The notes beneath the pieces are model-generated. The model saw only the letters and a program-made list of their open reading frames with translations. It was not told the origin of the DNA and did no database searches. Positions 8,793 through 16,618 of a stretch of 34,608 bases of DNA are shown here, piece by piece (the first letter of the stretch is position 1; the number at the start of each line of letters is the position of its first letter). This DNA comes from an uncultured Bacteroidales bacterium (GTDB lineage Bacteria; Bacteroidota; Bacteroidia; Bacteroidales; UBA932): the NCBI GenBank assembly GCA_947367315.1, contig CANBDX010000024.1, positions 1 to 34,608 on the forward strand, given 5' to 3'. Position numbers and translations under genes: made by a program.

Positions 8793-9053
8793 TCACACCT
8801 TCCTTCGGGCAGAGAGCCATGCTGCGGCGTAAGAGCATGTGGCCTGACATATAAGGTCCTGCTCATGGGCGTAGTCGTAGGCGGTTTTGACGAGTTCTGC
8901 AGCCACGCCGCGCCCCTTCAGCGGCTTGGGCACGAAAGTATGGTCTATGATTAGGGAATTGCCGCTGAGGATGTATGACAGGAAGGCTTCATGGCCTTCA
9001 ACGGTGACAGCAAAACGGTGTCTGTCAGCAAGATGTCTGATACGGAGATTCAT
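8793..9053 (-). CDS. GNAT-family N-acetyltransferase (small YjdJ-like type)
   Basis: MNLRIRHLADRHRFAVTVEGHEAFLSYILSGNSLIIDHTFVPKPLKGRGVAAELVKTAYDYAHEQDLICQATCSYAAAWL; RGxA acetyl-CoA loop. The track start at 9104 is upstream of the likely Met. Confidence 0.85.
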   Translation of the reverse strand: MNLRIRHLADRHRFAVTVEGHEAFLSYILSGNSLIIDHTFVPKPLKGRGVAAELVKTAYDYAHEQDLICQATCSYAAAWLSARRKV

Positions 9054-9176
9054 AACTCTTTCATTTGTACATTGAATCTGCACGCTTTTCAAAACGGGTG
9101 CCAACCTATACCCAAGCCGTGATTAGAATCCACCCGTATCAGCAAAAGTGAAAGAAGGCACATCAATTCAGGTCTC

Positions 9177-9872
9177 TCAAAGTGCCAAAAGGAGATTGAA
9201 TAAAGGAACGACAATAGCTGTCATCAGTCCCATCAAAGCAATGGCCAGACCGCTGGCTGCACCTTCGACAGCACCCATTTCGATGGCACGAGCCGTACCT
9301 AACCCATGAGCGGAGGTCCCCATTGCAATTCCGCGGGCAACAGGAGATTTCAGGCGGATTATCCGAAGTATAAAAGGGCCGATAACAGCTCCAATGAATC
9401 CGCAAAAGATTACTGAAACTGCTGTCAGAGAAGGGTTTCCACCGGCAGACTCGGCCACATCCATAGCTATCGGTGTTGTTACCGACTTAGGCTCCAGAGA
9501 ATACATGAATATGTCATCAAGTCCGAAAACACGGCACAGAACCCAGACACTCACCACGCCCACGACACTGCCAATAGTGATTGAAGAAAGGATTCCTGCC
9601 AGGTTTTTCCTTATAGTCTCACGATGGTCATAAAGCAGAAGTGCCAGAGACACAACGCTTGGCCCAAGAAGAAAGTCTATAAAAGCTGTCGAATCCTGAT
9701 AGTACACGCATGGGATATCAGCCATTTCAAGGACTGCAATGACAACAGGGATGCTTATTATGAATGGATGAAGAAGAGCCATGCCGGTCTTCCTCCTTGC
9801 ATAGACTCCCATAAGATATGCGCCAATAGTCAAGGCAAGCATAAACGGGACATTCATCATTAACTCCTGCAT
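9177..9872 (-). CDS. lrgB: LrgB/CidB-family membrane protein
   Basis: 231 aa, multi-TM; PKSVTTPIAMDVAESAGGNPSLTAVSVIFCGFIGAVIGP and RGIAMGTSAHGLGTARAIEMGAVEGAASGLAIALMG. Confidence 0.92.
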   Translation of the reverse strand: MQELMMNVPFMLALTIGAYLMGVYARRKTGMALLHPFIISIPVVIAVLEMADIPCVYYQDSTAFIDFLLGPSVVSLALLLYDHRETIRKNLAGILSSITIGSVVGVVSVWVLCRVFGLDDIFMYSLEPKSVTTPIAMDVAESAGGNPSLTAVSVIFCGFIGAVIGPFILRIIRLKSPVARGIAMGTSAHGLGTARAIEMGAVEGAASGLAIALMGLMTAIVVPLFNLLLAL

Positions 9873-10243
9873 GACCTGCCTCCTTGTGAACTTTTCTTCT
9901 GCAACAGCCTCTCGACTATGTCATGTACATAGCCGGAAGATATCATCACCACTATGGTGGACAGCACCAGAACAGCTATCCACGCCCAGAAATTCATACT
10001 TATAATTCCCCAGAGGTCCATTATCCCTATGAAGGCAGGCATAAAGAACATAGTCATATTGTCAGTCAGGAAAACCGCCACGACACGTATCCAATGCTCC
10101 TTGACGATGCCTGTGCGCAAGGTAATGTATAGCAAGACCATTCCTATCACACTACCAGGCATGAATCCCCCGATAAGCCAGGAAAGCAGATTCCCTGCGA
10201 CAAGATGGGCCAGAATAACGAATATACCTGTAATTACTCTCAT
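9860..10243 (-). CDS. lrgA: LrgA/CidA-family holin-like protein
   Basis: 127 aa; PGSVIGMVLLYITLRTGIVKEHWIRVVAVFLTDNMTMFFMPAFIGIMD; overlaps lrgB by 13 bp. Confidence 0.88.
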   Translation of the reverse strand: MRVITGIFVILAHLVAGNLLSWLIGGFMPGSVIGMVLLYITLRTGIVKEHWIRVVAVFLTDNMTMFFMPAFIGIMDLWGIISMNFWAWIAVLVLSTIVVMISSGYVHDIVERLLQKKSSQGGRSCRS

Positions 10244-11217
10244 TTCTTCAAGGATTCATATGCATATGAGCCGATGCCGAAGAAGATCTGGGTTACGGCC
10301 TGAGAGGTGTGGGAAATGGTCGCATAAAGCACACCCATCTCCGGAGGGATGCCATAAATGACTGACAGAGCAAGACTTATGACAAAATGGAACGCCCCAA
10401 TGCCTCCTGGAACAGGGACAGCGAATCCGAGACCGCCCACAAGCGAAAGGAAGAGGGCGTCAAGCAGGTCGAGCCCCTCGATGAAAGGCACTGCCCACAT
10501 TGTGGATGCGGCCATCAGCCAGTAAGTCGCCCAGATGGCCGCAGTATAAGCAAAAAAGAGCCATTTCTTCTCCATGCGCAGACAGCTCGAGAAGCCCTGA
10601 AGAAGCCCGCGGACAACGCCGGTGACCTTAGCACAGAAAGGGCTGGTCTCCCGAAAGCGCCACAAGGCATAGCCGGCACCACACGTCAGCACTATAGCCG
10701 CTGCGGCAACTGGCCACATCCCGAGACTGAAACGCGAAGCTATCGGAGTCCATATTTCATCCATGAAGAAGGTCCCGAACCGCTCTGCACCACCGACGAG
10801 CACGGCAGCAAGCAGAAGAAGCATTACCAGAAGTTCCCAGCTTCGCTCAAGCACCACGGTTCCGAGCACCTTGTCATAAGTGGCCGTACTGCGGCGAGTT
10901 ATGACTCCGCAACGCACGAACTCGCCGATACGGGGAAAGACAAAGTTGGATATATTGCCGATATTTATGCCGTTGAAGACCGTTGTACGGGATATCTCCG
11001 GAGCTATGGGCAACAGAAGCCGGCGCCAGCGCAGGGCACGGAGCCAGAATGCAAAGGAACCTGCCGCCATGGACAGGAGCACGAACTCCCAGCGGCACGA
11101 CCTTAACGACTCCATGAATGAAGCCCATTCCACATCGCGGAAAGAGAACCACAGGAGCACTGCCGCAAGGGAGGCCGACACGGCATACTTGATTATGTTC
11201 TTAAGTCGCTTCTTCAT
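10240..11217 (-). CDS. Flippase-like / lysylphosphatidylglycerol synthase TM-region (UPF0104) protein
   Basis: 325 aa multi-TM; ALRWRRLLLPI, GINIGNISNFVFPRIGEFVRCGVITRRS, VPVPGGIGAFHFVIS, YATISHTSQAVTQIFFGIGSY; ATGA overlap with lrgA. Confidence 0.85.
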   Translation of the reverse strand: MKKRLKNIIKYAVSASLAAVLLWFSFRDVEWASFMESLRSCRWEFVLLSMAAGSFAFWLRALRWRRLLLPIAPEISRTTVFNGINIGNISNFVFPRIGEFVRCGVITRRSTATYDKVLGTVVLERSWELLVMLLLLAAVLVGGAERFGTFFMDEIWTPIASRFSLGMWPVAAAAIVLTCGAGYALWRFRETSPFCAKVTGVVRGLLQGFSSCLRMEKKWLFFAYTAAIWATYWLMAASTMWAVPFIEGLDLLDALFLSLVGGLGFAVPVPGGIGAFHFVISLALSVIYGIPPEMGVLYATISHTSQAVTQIFFGIGSYAYESLKK

Positions 11218-11230
11218 ATTATTAAAGACG

Positions 11231-11259
11231 CAAAGTTATCCAAAAGTTTTATAACTTTG
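11231..11259. promoter_or_regulatory. Candidate back-to-back divergent promoter -7 elements within a 9-bp inverted repeat
   Basis: CAAAGTTAT-N11-ATAACTTTG: TAnnTTTG-type -7 boxes on both strands, between the divergent flippase and pfkB genes; no clear -33 TTG at 19-nt spacing. Confidence 0.5.
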
Positions 11260-11306
11260 TAGGTTCAAATGACTTTTCGCAAAAATCTGACAAAAAACCA
11301 AATGAT

Positions 11307-12299
11307 ATGGCTTCGATATTAGGCATCGGAAACGCTCTTACCGACATTCTGGCCGTCCTTCCGGACGACAGGTTCCTCACGGAATTCCATCTTCCCAAAG
11401 GCAGCATGCAGCATGTGGACATGGAGACCGGAGACAAGATCTGGCAGACCCTCAAGCCTATGGGCGTACAGCTCGTGGCAGGAGGCTCGGCAGCCAACAC
11501 CATCACCGGCACAGCCATCTTCGGCATGGAATCAGGATTCATAGGCAAGGTGGGAGATGATGACCTCGGACACCTGTTCAAAAGCGATCAGGCCCAGTAC
11601 GGCATCAAGTCCAATCTCTTGAAGGGAGTCCATTCTTCGGGCAGGTCGATGGTATTCATTACTGCCCCGAATGCAGAAAGGACTTTTGCCGTATATCTCG
11701 GAGCAGCCCTCGAACTAGTACCGGAAGACCTGAAGCCCGAGTATTTCGAAGGATATGAATATTTCCATATCGAAGGTTATCTGGTGCAGAACCAGGCGCT
11801 TATGCGCAGAGCGGTGGAGCTGGCCAAGGAGGCAGGCTGCAAGATTTCAATCGACATGGCATCATACAACGTAGTGGAATCCAACCGTGCATTCCTTCAT
11901 GACATCGTAGAGAATTATGTAGACATCATATTCGCAAACGAGACCGAGGCCAAGGCTTTCACCGGCAAGGAACCGCGAGAGGCTCTGGACGAGATTGCTC
12001 AGCACTGCGAGATTGCGGTAGTCAAGGTTGGCAAGGACGGCTCTATGGTGAAGAAGGGAGAAGAATACCATTTCATCCAGGCTTGGCCCGCAAAACCTAT
12101 CGACGCGACAGGAGCAGGAGATACATACGCAGCCGGATTCCTGTATGCACATTCCCTCGGAATGCCGCTTAAGGTTTGCGGAGAGATAGGCTCCATCATA
12201 GCTGCAAAGGTGGTGGAAGTAATCGGAACAAAGATAGACATTCCACGCTGGAAGGCGGCAAAGACAGAAATTCGCGAGCTCATCGCGGCAAACAGCTGA
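11307..12299 (+). CDS. PfkB-family carbohydrate/nucleoside kinase (adenosine kinase-like)
   Basis: MASILGIGNALTDILAVLPDD, GGSAANTITGTAIFG, DATGAGDTYAAGFLYAHSLG. Confidence 0.92.
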   Translation: MASILGIGNALTDILAVLPDDRFLTEFHLPKGSMQHVDMETGDKIWQTLKPMGVQLVAGGSAANTITGTAIFGMESGFIGKVGDDDLGHLFKSDQAQYGIKSNLLKGVHSSGRSMVFITAPNAERTFAVYLGAALELVPEDLKPEYFEGYEYFHIEGYLVQNQALMRRAVELAKEAGCKISIDMASYNVVESNRAFLHDIVENYVDIIFANETEAKAFTGKEPREALDEIAQHCEIAVVKVGKDGSMVKKGEEYHFIQAWPAKPIDATGAGDTYAAGFLYAHSLGMPLKVCGEIGSIIAAKVVEVIGTKIDIPRWKAAKTEIRELIAANS

Positions 12300-12303
12300 T
12301 ACC

Positions 12304-12843
12304 ATGTTCGAATCCATTAAAGACATATTCCGCAGAAGAAGGATACACAGAATGGCCAGTGACATCCCGACGACCTTTGTTCCACTGGCTGAAATTTCAT
12401 CCGTAAATGTAGTCGTGGACGTTGAGGAGCCCGGTTTTGACCTGCTGAAGGAGGATATCCTCGCATGGGGACGCCAGACAGGAATCAAGATAAACATCTT
12501 CTTTTTCGATTTCAGAAAGCTCGGCAAGGAAGAGCTGCTCCTGACAAGCATACAGACCACTCTTCTGCGCCGAGAACTGGACTGGATCGGAACCCCTGAC
12601 CTCGCCAAAGTGGCTCCGCTGATAGAGGACAAGAGCGACCTTTTCATCTCACTTGTGGAAAACGGGGACTTCCCTATCGATTTTCTCAGCAAATGTGCAA
12701 AGGCAAGGTTCAAGATCGGAAGATATGCCTATGAGGGTAATATCTTCAACATTGTCATCTCAGGAAGCCCTACAGCCGACCTGCGTTCTGACGCACGCGA
12801 AATATTTTCCAAAATCACGGAATTCCTAGGCAAGATCCAATAA
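12304..12843 (+). CDS. Conserved hypothetical, DUF6913-like
   Basis: 179 aa; ...FFFDFRKLGKEELLLTSIQTTLLRRELDWIGTPD...EDKSDLFISLVENGDFPIDFLSKCAKARFKIGRY; TAATG overlap with the next gene. Confidence 0.65.
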   Translation: MFESIKDIFRRRRIHRMASDIPTTFVPLAEISSVNVVVDVEEPGFDLLKEDILAWGRQTGIKINIFFFDFRKLGKEELLLTSIQTTLLRRELDWIGTPDLAKVAPLIEDKSDLFISLVENGDFPIDFLSKCAKARFKIGRYAYEGNIFNIVISGSPTADLRSDAREIFSKITEFLGKIQ

Positions 12844-13748
12844 TGAAACTACTCAAGTATCTGAAGACGGCCATAAAAGGCGCATGCATGGGGGCAGCTG
12901 ATGTCATTCCCGGTGTGTCCGGAGGGACAATAGCATTCATCATGGGAATCTACGATGAATTTGTAGGGTCCATCGCACGCATAGACTCTCAGGCTGTACG
13001 TATGTTTATCAAAGGCAGATTCGGAGAATTCTGGAGGCACATCAACGGGGCGTTCCTGCTTTCCATAGCGGTCGGTATCGGATTCAGCGTCGTGGCCCTT
13101 GCCGGTCTTATGCAAACACTTCTGAGCGACTACCCCATCCAGACATGGGCATTCTTCTTCGGACTCATTGTGGCTTCTTCGATATTCATCCTGCGAGGCA
13201 TTTCGGGATGGCGGACACGCGAGGGACTTTTCCTGATTCTTGGAGCGGTGCTGGGTGTCGTTGTCTGCACCCTATCGCCCACACAGACCCCTGACGCACT
13301 CTGGTTCATATTCCTCAGCGGAGCCATTGCAATCTGCGCCATGGTCCTGCCAGGTATATCGGGAAGTTTCATACTGCTTATCCTAGGGAAGTACCAGTAT
13401 ATAATGGGATGTATATCCGACCTTGTCTCAGGAGTAAATTTCTGGGGCAATCTTGCAATTCTGGCTGTATTCCTCGCGGGAGCCGTAACCGGCATACTCG
13501 GATTCTCAAAGTTCCTCCACTGGCTGCTGGCACGCTGGCATAAGGAGACCCTCATAGTACTGGCAGGCTTCATAATAGGATCTCTTGTAAAGGTATGGCC
13601 TTGGAGCAATGCCGAAGCCGCTGTCCAGGCAGAAGCGGCAGGAAGCATGCTCTATGGCAGCGCAGCGGCATTTGCCTTGGTAGGATTCCTTATTGTAACA
13701 GGCATCGAACTTGCCGGCAAGGCTATCAGCATGAAAAATCAGGCATAA
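12843..13748 (+). CDS. DUF368 membrane protein (PopT-like polyprenyl-phosphate transporter family)
   Basis: KTAIKGACMGAADVIPGVSGGTIAFIMGIYDEF and AICAMVLPGISGSFILLILGKYQYIM, the inverted-repeat GVSGGT/GISGSF motifs of DUF368. Confidence 0.92.
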   Translation: MKLLKYLKTAIKGACMGAADVIPGVSGGTIAFIMGIYDEFVGSIARIDSQAVRMFIKGRFGEFWRHINGAFLLSIAVGIGFSVVALAGLMQTLLSDYPIQTWAFFFGLIVASSIFILRGISGWRTREGLFLILGAVLGVVVCTLSPTQTPDALWFIFLSGAIAICAMVLPGISGSFILLILGKYQYIMGCISDLVSGVNFWGNLAILAVFLAGAVTGILGFSKFLHWLLARWHKETLIVLAGFIIGSLVKVWPWSNAEAAVQAEAAGSMLYGSAAAFALVGFLIVTGIELAGKAISMKNQA

Positions 13749-13787
13749 TCCTTGGTATGCAGCCTGTCACAGACAGATTGCACAACC

Positions 13788-14186
13788 ATGAGAAGGATTA
13801 CAAGAAGCCATTTAGCAGGAGCCATCCCTTTCTTAGCCACAGCATGCATGTTCGGCTCTTGCACCATAGATCCGTTGAGAGACGAATTCAATGAAACCAT
13901 CTGGACAGCAACAGAGGTACCCTTAGGGCCGTTGTCATTGGAGATTATCAACATCGAATTCACTGAAGACCAGGCTATATTAAGCGACGGCGAAGGGAAT
14001 GTCATTGCAGAAGGATGTTATGACAATGACGGCCGGTGCGCCATATTCAGAGGCATGAGCACCGTCATTGACGGAATAGCTGTAACCTTCGTGGAAGCTC
14101 ACCTTAGCAATGGCATCCTCTTTCTACTATGGCGTCCGGAGGACATTCTCTACCCCTTCACGACAGCTATGAAACGGAAAGGGTGA
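13788..14186 (+). CDS. Hypothetical secreted protein or lipoprotein
   Basis: MRRITRSHLAGAIPFLATACMFGSCTIDPLRDEFNETIWTATEVPLG...; hydrophobic leader followed by Cys. The track start at 13752 is longer. Confidence 0.55.
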   Translation: MRRITRSHLAGAIPFLATACMFGSCTIDPLRDEFNETIWTATEVPLGPLSLEIINIEFTEDQAILSDGEGNVIAEGCYDNDGRCAIFRGMSTVIDGIAVTFVEAHLSNGILFLLWRPEDILYPFTTAMKRKG

Positions 14187-14379
14187 CCTGCTTGTCAGCA
14201 CAAAGAATCATGGCGACCCAATGGTCACCCGGCATAAGCGAAGATTTGTTCAGAGATCATTCCACAAACATTGCAGACGACATTGCGTCAAGTCATCGCG
14301 AGACTCTGCAAAAGCAACGACAAGCATCAACGATGTGAAGACTGCAATTTTTACGGAGACACCAGGGTCCGAAAAGCTA

Positions 14380-14409
14380 TTGCAAATCCAAAAAAAAGTA
14401 TTACCTTTG
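14380..14409 (+). promoter_or_regulatory. Bacteroidota-type -33/-7 promoter upstream of tRNA-Arg
   Basis: TTG (14380-14382)-N19-TACCTTTG (14402-14409), 48 bp before the tRNA 5' end. Confidence 0.75.
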
Positions 14410-14457
14410 CATCCACTTTCGAAGTCAGCGTATTAACTGACAAGAAATGTAGGGACT

Positions 14458-14531
14458 GGTCCGGTAGCTCAGCTGGATAGAGCAACAGCCTTCTAAGCTG
14501 TGGGTCACAGGTTCGAATCCTGTCCGGATCA
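14458..14531 (+). tRNA. tRNA-Arg (anticodon TCT)
   Basis: Full cloverleaf: acceptor GGTCCGG/CCGGATC, D arm GCTC/GAGC, anticodon stem ACAGC-CTTCTAA-GCTGT, T arm ACAGG-TTCGAAT-CCTGT. Confidence 0.95.
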
Positions 14532-14534
14532 CTT

Positions 14535-14586
14535 AAAGAAAGAGACTGTAAATCAATGATTTAGATTTACAGTCTCTTTCTTTTTT
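14535..14586 (+). terminator. Strong terminator after tRNA-Arg
   Basis: AAAGAAAGAGACTGTAAATC ... GATTTACAGTCTCTTTCTTTTTT long perfect stem. Confidence 0.85.
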
Positions 14587-14677
14587 GGCACAATTCAGAG
14601 GCTTATTTCAATACAAAACCTGTCTGAATTTGGATAGTTTCGGATAAAAAGTGTGCAAAAAGTGTGCAATCAAAGTT

Positions 14678-14720
14678 ATGGCAAAAGCATCATTCTATCA
14701 CGATCTGAAAGCACATGTCA
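14678..14720 (+). pseudogene. Possible relic of a tyrosine-recombinase/integrase N-terminus next to tRNA-Arg
   Basis: ATG GCA AAA GCA TCA TTC TAT CAC GAT CTG AAA GCA = MAKASFYHDLKA, then loses coding sense; preceded by aaaaagtgtgcaaaaagtgtgcaatcaaagtt. Short, so tentative. Confidence 0.35.
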
Positions 14721-15194
14721 CTACTGAAGGACGATGTTCTCCTCAAGGAGGTCAAGAAGGTCATCTATGTCTTCGTAGGACCGAGCAGTGGTAAGGACCG
14801 TCAGGAGCTTGCAGCCTTCCCCCGAGCCTTCAGTTCCGATGGCCGTGCAGATGAAGTTGCAGGCAAGGTTATCTTCTGTCTCAAGCTCGAACCCGAATGC
14901 AGTCCTGCCGAGGAAATCATACTCGCATACAGGACTTCCCTCTGACTGGGTACCGGCTTCACCGATAAGGTCCGCATAAGTGTCTTCTGCCTCGATAAGC
15001 GCATCAGAGCCTTCCGGCATAGGGCCATAGCTGACCACTACAGACCGCGGATCTCCTGCCACTGCCGATATATCTATCATGGCGCATTCCCTGCGATCCG
15101 GTTCCGTGTACATTTCAGTTTCGACATGCCATATCTCCGGCACCTGGATCTCTACTCCACCGAAGCAGACCCTCATAAGCTTGATATCACTCAT
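14721..15194 (-). CDS. Conserved hypothetical protein (157 aa)
   Basis: MSDIKLMRVCFGGVEIQVPEIWHVETEMYTEPDRRECAMIDISAV...; uninterrupted, acidic, no recognised domain. Confidence 0.65.
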   Translation of the reverse strand: MSDIKLMRVCFGGVEIQVPEIWHVETEMYTEPDRRECAMIDISAVAGDPRSVVVSYGPMPEGSDALIEAEDTYADLIGEAGTQSEGSPVCEYDFLGRTAFGFELETEDNLACNFICTAIGTEGSGEGCKLLTVLTTARSYEDIDDLLDLLEENIVLQ

Positions 15195-15274
15195 ACTTAT
15201 CCTAATTAATGTTTATCTACGCAAAGCTACGATAAAAACACTACCTTTGCAAGCACTGACTAACGACCGGACAC

Positions 15275-16456
15275 ATGAAACAGTACGACTTCGACAAGAT
15301 AATAGAACGAAGAGGAACCGGAGCCATCAAGACAGACGCCCTGAACAAAGTCTTCGGAATGGATGACCTTATACCCCTATGGGTGGCGGATATGGATTTT
15401 GAAACGCCGGACTTCATCACAGATGCCATCCGGAAACGCCTCGACCACCCTATATTCGGTTATACCGCAGAGCCGGAGGATTTCCGTCCATCCATTACCG
15501 ACTGGATATATTCCCACCACGGATGGAAGGTTGAAAGCGAGTGGTTAAATTTCATTCCAGGCATTGTGAAAGGTATCGGCATGGCCATAAATGCCCTTCT
15601 GGAAAAGGATGACAAGGTCATCATACAGCCTCCTGTATATCATCCGTTCCGTCTGGTACCTCAGAAAAACGGCCATGAAGTGGTATTCAACCCACTGAAG
15701 GAAATGCCTGACGGCGGATACGTGATGGATTTCGAAAATCTGGAAGCCGTATGCGATGAAAACTGCCGGATGCTGATATTGTCCAACCCGCACAACCCTG
15801 CCGGAATCACATGGCCTCGCGAGACTCTTGAAAGGCTTGCAGAATTCTGCCACCACAAAGGCCTCATCGTTATTTCCGACGAGATTCACAGCGACATGGC
15901 CCTGTACGGCAACAGACACATCCCGTTTGCCAGCGTGTCGGAGGAAGCGGCTGCCTGCAGCATCACATTCGGAGCTCCTTCCAAGACATTCAACATCGCC
16001 GGGATAGTATGTTCCTATGCTGTAGTGCCTGACGACGGTCTGCGCAAAAGATTTTATGACTGGATGGAAGCCAATGAAATGGGATCCGCACCGCTTTTCT
16101 CCAGCATAGCCCTCATAGCCGCATTCAGACATGGGGAACCATGGAGAAGACAGATGATCGGGTACGTGGAAGCAAATATCGACTACGTGGTGGAGTTCTG
16201 CAGGAAAAGAATTCCTCAGATAAAGCCGCTTCGCCCTCAGGCATCGTTCCTGGTATGGCTCGACTGCCGCGGACTCAGCCTGAGCCATGAAGGACTGAAC
16301 AGTCTTTTCGCCGAGGATGCCGGCCTGGCCCTCAACGACGGGGAGATGTTCAATCCGGGAGGAGAAGGGTTCATGAGACTCAACGTAGGAACTTCAAGAC
16401 ATATTCTTGAGAAAGCGATGAAAAAACTTGAAGCGGCTATTAAACATCTGAAATAA
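15275..16456 (+). CDS. MalY/PatB-type PLP aminotransferase (cystathionine beta-lyase-like)
   Basis: PLWVADMDFETPDFITDAI, GYTAEPEDFRPSITDWIYSHHGW, SNPHNPAGITWPRETL, VISDEIHSDMALYGNRHIPFAS, FGAPSKTFNIAG. Confidence 0.93.
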   Translation: MKQYDFDKIIERRGTGAIKTDALNKVFGMDDLIPLWVADMDFETPDFITDAIRKRLDHPIFGYTAEPEDFRPSITDWIYSHHGWKVESEWLNFIPGIVKGIGMAINALLEKDDKVIIQPPVYHPFRLVPQKNGHEVVFNPLKEMPDGGYVMDFENLEAVCDENCRMLILSNPHNPAGITWPRETLERLAEFCHHKGLIVISDEIHSDMALYGNRHIPFASVSEEAAACSITFGAPSKTFNIAGIVCSYAVVPDDGLRKRFYDWMEANEMGSAPLFSSIALIAAFRHGEPWRRQMIGYVEANIDYVVEFCRKRIPQIKPLRPQASFLVWLDCRGLSLSHEGLNSLFAEDAGLALNDGEMFNPGGEGFMRLNVGTSRHILEKAMKKLEAAIKHLK

Positions 16457-16475
16457 ATAGATATATGCATAATAT

Positions 16476-16509
16476 AAAAGTGCGTTCCTGGATACTGGAG
16501 CGCACTTTT
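16476..16509 (+). terminator. Terminator downstream of patB-like gene
   Basis: AAAAGTGCG ... CGCACTTTT stem. Confidence 0.75.
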
Positions 16510-16522
16510 GTATTATTTTACC
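16507..16522 (+). promoter_or_regulatory. Candidate PUL regulator motif upstream of susC
   Basis: TTTGTATTATTTTACC, 14/16 identical to TTTGTATAATTTTACA at 23949-23964 upstream of the PL8 lyase. Confidence 0.35.
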
Positions 16523-16618
16523 CCTTTTCCGGATAATTTAGCTAACACGAAATTAAACCAGGGCGTAACTTTACATTCATGCAAAATTGCAAACCATAAT
16601 CATTAATAACACAGTTCT

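Noticed and set aside
9094-9137. ACGGGTG...CACCCGT inverted repeat between the lrgB and GNAT genes
   Set aside because: Only a 7-bp stem with a ~30-nt loop; too weak to call as a terminator or operator.
10387-11106. 239-aa + strand ORF antisense to the flippase-like gene
   Set aside because: Shadow ORF; the minus-strand protein has clear family motifs and TM pattern.
15242-15249. TACCTTTG -7-like box upstream of the patB-like gene
   Set aside because: No TTG at the expected 19-nt spacing, so not called as a feature; could still be a weak promoter.
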